NCBI RefSeq assembly: GCF_020169335.1
Contig: NZ_JAIEZN010000001.1
Span: 389,426 to 453,425 of the forward strand
Source of the DNA: Devosia aquimaris
Lineage (GTDB): Bacteria > Pseudomonadota > Alphaproteobacteria > Rhizobiales > Devosiaceae
DNA: 64,000 nucleotides
Direction of reading: 5' to 3'
The translations under genes and the position numbers were made by a program. Below are positions 46,972-55,066 of the stretch, piece after piece. The notes below the pieces were generated by a model. The model had not been told where the DNA came from, did no database searches, and saw only the letters and a program-made list of their open reading frames with translations. Positions within the stretch are counted from its first letter, which is position 1. Each line of letters begins with the position of its first letter.

Positions 46972-47035
46972 ATCAACGGTTGATCGGGCGGCAATATGCC
47001 GCCATGCTGACATGGCTTGTCAGTATTGGTTGATA
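46972..47035. promoter_or_regulatory. Cluster of dyads upstream of the osmoprotectant-type importer
   Basis: The gap 46898-47146 contains three perfect dyads: ATCAAC-G-GTTGAT (46972-46984), GGCGGCA-ATA-TGCCGCC (46987-47003) and CTGACA-N5-TGTCAG (47007-47023). A further GTTGATA is at 47029. The GC-rich dyad could end the rha operon; the others look like operator sites. No regulator gene is adjacent. Confidence 0.5.
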
Positions 47036-47146
47036 GGAGAGCGTCCCCGCCGGGCGGTCTGATCCGCGGCAGCGTCTTGCGCTGCGACCCGATGCACAGA
47101 TCCAGGCTGGTCCTTGCGCCAGCACACCAGAAAAACGGAGAATTCC

Positions 47147-48058
47147 ATGCGCCGCACGTCCATGCTTTTGAGCGCCGTCGCCGCTTTGGCGATGACCATC
47201 ACCGCAGCCAACGCACAGGTCGTGGTGTCGTCCAAGATCGACACCGAAGGCGGTGTTCTGGGCAATATCATCAAGCAGGTGCTCGAGGCCAACGACATCC
47301 CGGTCGAGGATCGCATCCAGCTGGGCGCCACGCCCATCGTCCGCCAGGCCATCACCGCGGGCGAGATCGACATTTACCCCGAGTATACCGGCAACGCCGC
47401 CTTCTTCTTCGAGAAGGCCGACGATCCGCTGTGGAACGACGCCGCCGCGGCCTATGCCGAAGCGGCCAAGCTCGATCTCGACGCCAACCAGATCGTCTGG
47501 CTGACCCCGTCGCCCGCCAACAACACCTGGGCTGTCGCGGTGCGCAATGACGTGGCCGAAGCCAACAATCTGACCACGTTCACCCAGTTTGGCGCCTGGG
47601 TCGCCGGTGGCGGCGAGGTCAAGCTCGCGGCGTCTTCCGAGTTCGTCAACTCGCCGGCCGCGCTCCCCAAGTTCCAGGAAGTCTATGGCTTCACCCTCAA
47701 GCCCGACCAGTTGGTGACCCTTTCGGGTGGCGACACGGCGGCCACCATTGCCGCTGCCGCGCAGCAGACCAATGGCGTCAACGCCGCCATGGTCTATGGC
47801 ACCGATGGCGGCATCGCCCCCTCGGGCCTCAAGGTGCTCGAAGACGACAAGGGCGTGCAGCCGGTCTATCAGCCCGCCCCGATCATCCGCCAGGCGGTGC
47901 TGGACGAGTATCCGCAGATCGCTGAACTGCTCAAGCCCGTGTTCGAAGGCCTGACGCTCGAAGTGCTGCAGGAGCTGAACGGTCGCGTGCAGGTGGGCGG
48001 CGAAGCCTCCTCAGCCGTCGCCACCGACTACCTGACCAAGGGCGGTTTCCTGAACTAG
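47147..48058 (+). CDS. yehZ: YehZ/OsmF-type substrate-binding protein of a quaternary-amine family importer
   Basis: A 303-residue periplasmic protein of the OpuAC/OsmF class. The signal peptide covers about residues 1-24 (ending AANAQ). The mature protein has VVVSSKIDTEGGVLGNIIKQ, TPIVRQAITAGEIDIYPEYTG and NGVNAAMVYGTDGGI, the family hallmarks. ACGGAG precedes the ATG at 47147. The operon order binding protein, long permease, ATPase, short permease is exactly that of E. coli yehZYXW, whose substrate affinity for glycine betaine is low. The real ligand here is therefore open. Confidence 0.86.
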   Translation: MRRTSMLLSAVAALAMTITAANAQVVVSSKIDTEGGVLGNIIKQVLEANDIPVEDRIQLGATPIVRQAITAGEIDIYPEYTGNAAFFFEKADDPLWNDAAAAYAEAAKLDLDANQIVWLTPSPANNTWAVAVRNDVAEANNLTTFTQFGAWVAGGGEVKLAASSEFVNSPAALPKFQEVYGFTLKPDQLVTLSGGDTAATIAAAAQQTNGVNAAMVYGTDGGIAPSGLKVLEDDKGVQPVYQPAPIIRQAVLDEYPQIAELLKPVFEGLTLEVLQELNGRVQVGGEASSAVATDYLTKGGFLN

Positions 48059-48068
48059 CCCGCATTAT

Positions 48069-48096
48069 GGGGGAGGGGCTTTGCGCCTCCTCCCCC
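48069..48096 (+). terminator. Stem-loop after the binding-protein gene
   Basis: GGGGGAGG (48069-48076) pairs with CCTCCCCC (48089-48096) around a 12-base loop, 10 bp after the yehZ stop. With no T-run and the operon continuing, it is more likely an mRNA-stabilising or partial terminator structure. Confidence 0.5.
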
Positions 48097-48153
48097 GCTG
48101 CCTGACGGCCTGATCGCCCCTCGCCATGCTGGCGACCGAGGACCCGAGCCCGC

Positions 48154-49344
48154 ATGAGCCTTGCTGCCCCCGCCATAGACCGCCCCCGACCGACCTGGCT
48201 GGCACTCGACAAGCTCGGTGTGCTGGTCGCCGTGGCCGCCGGCATTGGCATTGCTCTGCCCTTTGCGCTGTTCCGCGCCAACCGTATCGTGCCGGGCGAG
48301 GCCATGGGCCTGTTTGCGGCGCTGCCGCTACACCTGGCGCTGCTGCTTGTTGCAACGCTCATCGGCGGATTTGCCGCCGCGCTGCTGCGCTGGCCTGCGC
48401 ACCTCAAGCTGGCGGTGGGGCTGGTGGTGGTCGGTATGCTCTTCGTGCTCGCTGGGCTGTCGGCCAGTCATCTCACGCCCGATGGCGACAGTTTCGCCCG
48501 TGTCTCGCCCGGTGCGGGATTTTGGGTTCTCGCCTTTGCCTTTGCACTCTTGGTCACTGATGCGCTGACCCGGCTGGCCCTGCGCCCCTGGCAGCGTGTC
48601 GCCATGCTGCTGGCGGTCGCGGCCGCGATGGCGCTGCTGCTCTGGAGCGGGCTGTGGAATGATCTCTCCATGCTGCGCGAATATGCCAATCGCGCCCAAT
48701 CCTTCTGGTCGGAGGCGCAGACCCATCTCGGGCTGGCCTTCGGATCGGTGGCCATCGCCACGCTGGTCGGCGTGCCGCTCGGCATGGTCTGCTACAAATT
48801 CGCGGCACTGCGGGCCAGCGTGCTCAACCTGCTCAACATCGTCCAGACCATTCCCTCGATTGCCCTGTTCGGCCTGCTGATTGCGCCACTGGCCTGGGTG
48901 GCTGCGCATGTGCCGGGCGCCAAGGCCATCGGCATCTCGGGCATCGGCGCGACACCGGCGCTGGTGGCGCTGTTCGCCTATTCACTGCTGCCTATCGTCG
49001 CCAATACGGTGGTGGGGCTAGTGGGCGTGTCGCCGGCCGCCATCGATGCGGCGCGCGGCATGGGCATGACCCGCTGGCAACGTCTGCTGTCGGTGGAACT
49101 GCCACTGGCGTTTCCGGTTATTCTGACCGGTATCCGCATCGTGTTGGTGCAGAACATTGGCCTGACCACCATTGCCGCCCTGGTCGGTGGCGGCGGCTTT
49201 GGCGTCTTCGTGTTCCAGGGCATTGGCCAGACCGCCATGGATCTGGTGCTGCTCGGGGCAGTGCCGACGGTGGCGCTGGCCTTTGCTGCGGCCGTGGTGC
49301 TGGACGCCCTGGTGGACATGACGGCGCGGGGGACCCGAACATGA
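48154..49344 (+). CDS. yehY: YehY-type long permease of the importer
   Basis: A 396-residue membrane protein. The N-terminal half (about residues 20-175) has five or six hydrophobic segments without an ABC-permease signature. The C-terminal half (from about 185) is a standard permease with AIDAARGMGMTRWQRLLSVELP as the coupling motif. This extended architecture is specific to YehY (385 residues in E. coli). It overlaps yehX by 4 bp. Confidence 0.87.
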   Translation: MSLAAPAIDRPRPTWLALDKLGVLVAVAAGIGIALPFALFRANRIVPGEAMGLFAALPLHLALLLVATLIGGFAAALLRWPAHLKLAVGLVVVGMLFVLAGLSASHLTPDGDSFARVSPGAGFWVLAFAFALLVTDALTRLALRPWQRVAMLLAVAAAMALLLWSGLWNDLSMLREYANRAQSFWSEAQTHLGLAFGSVAIATLVGVPLGMVCYKFAALRASVLNLLNIVQTIPSIALFGLLIAPLAWVAAHVPGAKAIGISGIGATPALVALFAYSLLPIVANTVVGLVGVSPAAIDAARGMGMTRWQRLLSVELPLAFPVILTGIRIVLVQNIGLTTIAALVGGGGFGVFVFQGIGQTAMDLVLLGAVPTVALAFAAAVVLDALVDMTARGTRT

Positions 49345-50276
49345 TCGAAATCGACGACGTTTCCCGCCTCTATGACGGCCGCGCCGTGGTGGACCAGGTG
49401 ACCCTGACCATCCAGCCACGCACGGTCTGCGTCATCGTCGGCACCTCGGGCTCGGGCAAGACCACGCTGCTGCGCATGATCAACAAGCTGGTCAATCCGT
49501 CGAGCGGCAGCCTGCGCATCGATGGCGAGGATATCGCCGGCATTCCCGCCTATGAGCTGCGGCGCCGCATTGGCTACGCCATCCAGGGGCATGGCCTGTT
49601 TCCCCACCGCACGGTGGCGCAGAACATCGCCACCGTGCCGGGCCTGCTCGGCTGGGACCGCGCCAAGACGCGTGCCCGCGTCGATGAACTGCTCGAGCTG
49701 TTCCAGCTCGATCCCGCCAGCTTCCGCGATCGCCTGCCGCATCAGCTGAGCGGCGGCGAACAGCAACGCGTCGGGGTCGCCCGCGCCCTGGCAGCAAAGC
49801 CCAATATCCTGCTCATGGACGAACCTTACGGCGCGCTCGATCCGGTGATCCGGGCCAAGGCGCAAGCCGACCTGCTGTCCATCCAGCGCAAGCTGGGCAC
49901 CACGATTGTCCTGGTCACCCATGACATGGAAGAGGCCATTCACCTGGGCGACACCATTGCCGTGATGGCGCATGGCAAATTGCTGCAGAGCGCGCCACCG
50001 GCCGAGATTATTGCCCGTCCGGCCAATGACTTTATTGCCGATCTGGTCGGCAGCAGCGAGCGCCCGTTCCGCCTCTTGTCGCTGTCGCGCGTTGGTGACC
50101 ACATCGAACCCGGCACGGCCAGCGGCGCGCCCATTGCGACGACCGCCTCGCTGCGCGATGCCTATGCCGAACTGCTGTGGTCGGCGCGCACGGCGCTGCC
50201 GGTCACGCGTGATGGCGAGATTGTTGGTCAGGTGACTTTGGCCGCCCTGGCACGCCTGGCGGCGCGGCCGCAATGA
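49341..50276 (+). CDS. yehX: YehX-type ATP-binding protein of the importer
   Basis: A 311-residue ABC ATPase of the glycine-betaine/proline group: Walker A GTSGSGKTT (about residues 35-43), signature LSGGEQQRVGVARAL and Walker B ILLMDEPYGALDP with LVTHDMEEA. After about residue 240 there is a short CBS-like tail that is much reduced compared with OpuAA. It overlaps both neighbours by 4 bp. Confidence 0.88.
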   Translation: MIEIDDVSRLYDGRAVVDQVTLTIQPRTVCVIVGTSGSGKTTLLRMINKLVNPSSGSLRIDGEDIAGIPAYELRRRIGYAIQGHGLFPHRTVAQNIATVPGLLGWDRAKTRARVDELLELFQLDPASFRDRLPHQLSGGEQQRVGVARALAAKPNILLMDEPYGALDPVIRAKAQADLLSIQRKLGTTIVLVTHDMEEAIHLGDTIAVMAHGKLLQSAPPAEIIARPANDFIADLVGSSERPFRLLSLSRVGDHIEPGTASGAPIATTASLRDAYAELLWSARTALPVTRDGEIVGQVTLAALARLAARPQ

Positions 50277-51016
50277 GCTGGGGCAATCTGATCCGGCTGG
50301 TGGCGCTGTTGACGCTTCTGGCGCTGCTGCTCTGGCCGGATGCCTTTTCCGGCGCCTTTGGTCTGCTCACGACGAATGGTCAGCCGGCGATCTACAACCA
50401 GGGCAACCTGCTGGACATCACGCTGAGCCATCTCGGCATTGTTGCGGTGGCGACGCTGGGCGCAACGATCATTGCAGTGGGTCTCGCCATCATCGTCACC
50501 CGGCCCTTCGGCGCCGAGTTCCTGCCGGTGTCGCGCAGCCTTGCCAATATCGGGCAGACCTTTCCGCCCGTGGCGGTGCTGGCGCTGGCGGTGCCGATGC
50601 TCGGCTTCGGCACGGCGCCAACGCTGGTAGCGCTGTTTCTCTATGGCCTGCTGCCGATCTTCGAGAACACGCTGACCGGCCTCACCGGCTTGCCGCCGGC
50701 CGTCGTCGAAGCGGCGCGGGGCATGGGCATGAGCGGCTGGCAGCGGCTGCTGCGCGTGGAACTGCCCATTGCGCTGCCGGTGATCCTGGCGGGCATTCGG
50801 CTGTCCGTCGTCATCTCGCTGGCCACCGCCACCATCGGCTCAACCGTCGCTGCCCGCACGCTAGGCGAGGTGATCATTGCCGGGCTGCTGTCCAACAACA
50901 CCGCCTTTGTGCTGCAAGGCGGCCTGATCGTCGGTGTGCTCGCCGTGCTCATCTACGACGGTCTCTCCGCGCTGGAGCGTTCTCTGCTGGCGCGCACTGG
51001 CCAGACGCGCGCCTGA
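50273..51016 (+). CDS. yehW: YehW-type short permease of the importer
   Basis: A 247-residue permease with five to six membrane segments and the coupling motif VVEAARGMGMSGWQRLLRVELP, nearly identical to that of the long permease, as expected for paralogous partners. It is the last gene of the operon and converges on cysG with only 8 bp between stop codons; no terminator is visible there. Confidence 0.88.
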   Translation: MSWGNLIRLVALLTLLALLLWPDAFSGAFGLLTTNGQPAIYNQGNLLDITLSHLGIVAVATLGATIIAVGLAIIVTRPFGAEFLPVSRSLANIGQTFPPVAVLALAVPMLGFGTAPTLVALFLYGLLPIFENTLTGLTGLPPAVVEAARGMGMSGWQRLLRVELPIALPVILAGIRLSVVISLATATIGSTVAARTLGEVIIAGLLSNNTAFVLQGGLIVGVLAVLIYDGLSALERSLLARTGQTRA

Positions 51017-51024
51017 CCCAGCGG

Positions 51025-52452
51025 CTAGTCAGTACCCGTGGCGTCCAATGCCATGGCGCCGCGTTGGGCCAAGGCATCGCCGACGGCAAAGATGGTTGGC
51101 GCGGAGAGCGGAAACTGCTCGACCGCCGTAACAGCCTCGGCAAGGGGGCCGCGCCAGACCTGTTCGTCGGCGCGACCGACATTGCCGGCAATGATTGCCG
51201 GGGTGCTGAGGCTCATGCCGCCCGCAGCCAGTTGGTCAACGATTTCGGGCAGGGTGCGGCGGCTCATGTAGTAGACGCTGGTTGTTGCCGGATCGGCCAG
51301 GGCGGCCCAGTTGAGACTGTCCGGCAGCACGCCCTTGCGGGAGTGACCAGTGACGAAACGGACCGATTGCGCATGGTCGCGGTGGGTCAAGGAGACGCCG
51401 AGCCGGCTGGCCAGCGCCAGCGCCGCTGTGACACCGGGGACGACCGTGACGGGCACGCCATGCCGTTCGAGCATGTCGATCTCCTCGCCGGCGCGGCCAA
51501 AGATCATGGGATCGCCGGACTTGAGGCGCACCACATGCTTGCCCTGGCGCGCAAGCGACAGCATCAGCGCGTTGATGTCGTCTTGCTTGCAACTCTCGCG
51601 GGCCGCGCGCTTGCCCACCAGCATGCGCTTGGCCTCGCGGCGCGCCAACTCCAGCACCTCGGATGACACCAGATCATCGAACAGGATGACATCGGCTGAT
51701 TGCAGGGCGCGGACGGCCTTGATGGTCAAGAGGTCCGCATCGCCCGGACCGGCGCCGACCAAGGTCACGCGACCAGCGCGCGCAGATCCGCTGTCCATCT
51801 CGATATGTGTATCATCAGCCTGCGGCCCGCGATCACCAAAGGCACGGGCGGCAAGGCGTTCCCAGAAGGCGCGGCGGTGCGGTCCAGCGGGCAGGCGCGC
51901 AATCACTTCGGACCGCACTTCCTGCGCCAACTGCGCCCACTGGCTGAGCGTGGCTGGCAGCAGCGTTTCGATGCGGCGACGCACCGCCTGGCCGAGAATG
52001 GGCGCGGCGCCGGCAGTGGAGATGCCCACCACCAGCGGCGAGCGGTTGACGATGGCGCCGAACTGGAACTGGCAGAACTCGGGCCGGTCGATGACATTAT
52101 AGGGCACGCCCAGGGCCCGCGCGGCAGCCACGAACGCTTCGGCCTCGTGGTCGTCTTCGATCTCGGCTACGGCCAGCGCCGCACCCGTGAGATCGGCGGG
52201 CGTCCAGGCGCGGTCGATGAGCGCAATGCCGGCTGTGTCGGCCATGGCCTCAAGCGCTGCGCAGCGTTCCTTGGCGGGCGCATAGACACGCACTTCGGCG
52301 CCCGCTGCCGCCAGCAGCTCGATCTTCCAGGTCGCCGGCTCACCCCCGCCGATGGCGACCACCGGCTTGCCCTTGAGATCAAAGAACACCGGCAACACAG
52401 CCAGTGGGGCGATACGGGGCCTATTCGGCTGCGGCGACGAGACGATGTGCAT
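51025..52452 (-). CDS. cysG: Siroheme synthase CysG (multifunctional)
   Basis: CysG makes siroheme from uroporphyrinogen III. The 475-residue protein has an N-terminal dehydrogenase/ferrochelatase part (about residues 1-205, with the NAD loop VVAIGGGEPATWKIELL). The C-terminal SAM-dependent uroporphyrinogen-III methyltransferase begins about residue 225 (GRVTLVGAGPGDADLLT, LKSGDPMIFGRAGEE). The ATG at 52452 (MHIVSSPQP) lies 32 bp inside the end of nasA. Siroheme is the cofactor of nitrite and sulfite reductases, which explains its place here. Its precorrin-2 could also feed the cob operon. Confidence 0.93.
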   Translation of the reverse strand: MHIVSSPQPNRPRIAPLAVLPVFFDLKGKPVVAIGGGEPATWKIELLAAAGAEVRVYAPAKERCAALEAMADTAGIALIDRAWTPADLTGAALAVAEIEDDHEAEAFVAAARALGVPYNVIDRPEFCQFQFGAIVNRSPLVVGISTAGAAPILGQAVRRRIETLLPATLSQWAQLAQEVRSEVIARLPAGPHRRAFWERLAARAFGDRGPQADDTHIEMDSGSARAGRVTLVGAGPGDADLLTIKAVRALQSADVILFDDLVSSEVLELARREAKRMLVGKRAARESCKQDDINALMLSLARQGKHVVRLKSGDPMIFGRAGEEIDMLERHGVPVTVVPGVTAALALASRLGVSLTHRDHAQSVRFVTGHSRKGVLPDSLNWAALADPATTSVYYMSRRTLPEIVDQLAAGGMSLSTPAIIAGNVGRADEQVWRGPLAEAVTAVEQFPLSAPTIFAVGDALAQRGAMALDATGTD

Positions 52453-55063
52453 CGATGATCCCCCTGATTTCGGCGCGGCATGAGCCGCAATTGGTGCCGG
52501 CGCGTGTGCAGGCGCCGACGGCTTCGACAGTTGTGCAACCCTGCTCGGTGACGGCCCCGGCAATGGTGTTGCGGCCCACCGAGAAGCAGGAGCAGACGAT
52601 GGCTCCCGCATCGGGACGGTCAGCGCCGGGCCGACCGGCCAGCACCATGGATGCGCTGACATCGTCTGCCTTGAGCAGGTCCACGGCCCATTGGCGGGCG
52701 ACGGCGACGGGCGTGGCGGCGACGTAAAGCGCGAGTTGCAACTGCCTGTCGGCCAGAACGGCAAAGCTGCGCCGGCCGGAACCGGAATCGATCACCGAAT
52801 GGACGCGGGCCGCCGCGGGCAAAGCGAATGCAGCACGCAGCCAGGCGTCCCAGTCGCCGGGTTCTTCAACAAAGCCCAGTTCCCCACGGACACCATCTGG
52901 CGCTTCGGCAATGGCCCAATAGTCCGTGGCCAGCGCCGGGCGCTGCCGCGCGACGAAGAAGCCATAGCGTTCCACGATGAAGGGCATAGCCGCCACCTGC
53001 GCCATCTTGAGCGCCGGCTGCCCGGAAATGGCATCGGTGCGCGCGGTGACCAGGGCGTCCACGCGTCCATTGGAGGCGAACTGGTCGGTCCAGTGCATAG
53101 GCGCGAAGACGTGGCCACGCTGCTGCCGATCGGTCACCAGAGCGCGCACAATCGCGCTCCCATGGGCATTGCCGAGACGCACCAGCGTCGCCGGCGTGAT
53201 GCCCAACTCTGCCGCGTCCAGCGGATGCAGCTCGGCAAAGGGCTCGGCATAATGGGCCGACAGGCGAGCCGTCTTTCCCGTGCGCGTCATGGTGTGCCAA
53301 TGGTCGCGCACCCGGCCTGTGTTGAGGATCAACTGTCCCGGCGCGGGGCGGATGGGTTCGGGCGGCACGACGGCGACGAAGCGCGCCCGCTGGTCTGGCG
53401 TGAAGAAGCGGCCATCGCCGAAAAGACGTGTGCGGGATTGCGCCCGCACGGGCCACTGCACGGGCGCGAGGCTCTCGTAGTCCGCCCCCACAAGACCTGC
53501 CAGGTCCAGATCGCGCGTTCCGTCATTCTCGAAGGCGGTGAGCGCGGCATGTTCGGCGAAGATGTCCGCAGGTCCGGCATAGTCAAAGGCGGCGCCAAAA
53601 CCCATGCGCTGGGCGACCTGGGAGATGATCCACCAGTCGGGGCGCGCCGCGCCAGGCAGCGGCAGGAACGGGCGCTGGCGCGAGATGCGGCGCTCCGAAT
53701 TGGTGACCGTACCGTCCTTCTCGCCCCAGCCGGCAGCGGGCAGGCGGACGTGGGCATGGAGCACCGTGTCCGTGCGGTCGGTCATGTCCGAGACCACCAC
53801 AAAGGGGCAGGCGGCCAGGGCCGCACGCACGGCGTCGGCCTCGGGCATGGAATCGACCGGATTGGTCGCCATGATCCAGAGCGCCTTGACCTCGCCGCGT
53901 GCCACGGCTGCAAAGAGGTCCACGGCCTTGAGGCCCGCCTTTGTCGCCACGCTGGTGCTGTTCCAGAAGCGGCCGACGCGGTCGATGGCTTCGGGAGTGA
54001 AATCCATATGGGCGGCCAGCGTATTGGCGAGCCCGCCCACTTCGCGCCCGCCCATGGCATTGGGCTGGCCGGTGACCGAGAATGGCCCCATGCCGGGCTT
54101 GCCGATGCGGCCGGTCAGCAGATGGGCGTTGATGATGGCATTGACTTTGTCAGTGCCCACGCCGGACTGGTTGACGCCCTGCGAATAGACTGTGACGACG
54201 CGCTCTGTGCCGGCAAACCAGTCGTAGAAGCGCCGTACGTCGGTCTCGGGGATGCCAGTGGCCTGTGCCACCCGCTCGACCGGCCAATGGTCCGCAACGG
54301 CCAGTGCCTCGGTGCTGCCCTCGGTGTGGTCGGCCACAAAGCCGGCATCGATGGCTCCGGCGGTCGAAAGATGGGACAGCAGCCCGACAAAGAGTGCGCT
54401 GTCGCCATCGGACTGCACGGGAAGATGCAGGTCGGCGAGGTCAGCGCTGGCGGTGCGGCGCGGATCGATCAGCACCACGCGCATCCCGGGTCGCTCGGCC
54501 TTGGCCTTGGTGATGCGCTGGTAGAGCACCGGATGGCACCAGCCCAGATTGGACCCGACCAAGACGATCAGATCGGCCAGTTCGAGATCTTCGTAATTGC
54601 CCGGCACGGTATCCGAGCCGAAGGCCCGCTTGTGCCCGGCCACCGAGGAGGCCATGCAGAGCCGCGAATTGGTGTCCATATTGCCGCTGCCGATGAAGCC
54701 CTTCATCAGCTTGTTGGCAACGTAGTAGTCCTCCGTGAGCAGCTGGCCCGAGCCATAGATGGCGACCGCATCGGGCCCATGCTCGGCGATGGTGCGGGAG
54801 AACGTGCTGGCGACCCGCTCGAGCGCCGCGTCCCAGCTGGTGACCACCCCATCAACCTCGGGCTGCAACAGGCGGTTGCTCAATGCCAGGGTTTCGCCCA
54901 GCGCCGACCCCTTGGAACACAGCCGGCCGAAATTGGCGGGATGCTCAGGGTCGCCGGCAATGGCCATGCTGCCATCCGGCTGTGGCGTGGCGAGCACGCC
55001 GCAGCCGACGCCGCAATAGGGGCAGGTGGTGCGAACAGTCTTGCTGGCCTCGCCCTGCTGCAT
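52421..55063 (-). CDS. nasA: Assimilatory nitrate reductase large subunit NasA
   Basis: A cytosolic molybdenum enzyme reducing nitrate to nitrite. The 880-residue protein has an N-terminal [4Fe-4S] site (Cys14, Cys17, Cys21, Cys49, starting CPYCGVGC), bis-MGD-binding domains, with Cys136 in NSRLCMASS as the likely Mo ligand, and a C-terminal BFD-type [2Fe-2S] domain (CSCFSVGRNTI...CGSC, about residues 815-865). It lacks a signal peptide, as expected. It starts 3 bp after the nrtCD stop. The neighbouring nirBD genes usual in such operons are missing. Confidence 0.94.
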   Translation of the reverse strand: MQQGEASKTVRTTCPYCGVGCGVLATPQPDGSMAIAGDPEHPANFGRLCSKGSALGETLALSNRLLQPEVDGVVTSWDAALERVASTFSRTIAEHGPDAVAIYGSGQLLTEDYYVANKLMKGFIGSGNMDTNSRLCMASSVAGHKRAFGSDTVPGNYEDLELADLIVLVGSNLGWCHPVLYQRITKAKAERPGMRVVLIDPRRTASADLADLHLPVQSDGDSALFVGLLSHLSTAGAIDAGFVADHTEGSTEALAVADHWPVERVAQATGIPETDVRRFYDWFAGTERVVTVYSQGVNQSGVGTDKVNAIINAHLLTGRIGKPGMGPFSVTGQPNAMGGREVGGLANTLAAHMDFTPEAIDRVGRFWNSTSVATKAGLKAVDLFAAVARGEVKALWIMATNPVDSMPEADAVRAALAACPFVVVSDMTDRTDTVLHAHVRLPAAGWGEKDGTVTNSERRISRQRPFLPLPGAARPDWWIISQVAQRMGFGAAFDYAGPADIFAEHAALTAFENDGTRDLDLAGLVGADYESLAPVQWPVRAQSRTRLFGDGRFFTPDQRARFVAVVPPEPIRPAPGQLILNTGRVRDHWHTMTRTGKTARLSAHYAEPFAELHPLDAAELGITPATLVRLGNAHGSAIVRALVTDRQQRGHVFAPMHWTDQFASNGRVDALVTARTDAISGQPALKMAQVAAMPFIVERYGFFVARQRPALATDYWAIAEAPDGVRGELGFVEEPGDWDAWLRAAFALPAAARVHSVIDSGSGRRSFAVLADRQLQLALYVAATPVAVARQWAVDLLKADDVSASMVLAGRPGADRPDAGAIVCSCFSVGRNTIAGAVTEQGCTTVEAVGACTRAGTNCGSCRAEIRGIIDAHRLVAAAE

Positions 55064-55066
55064 GGC

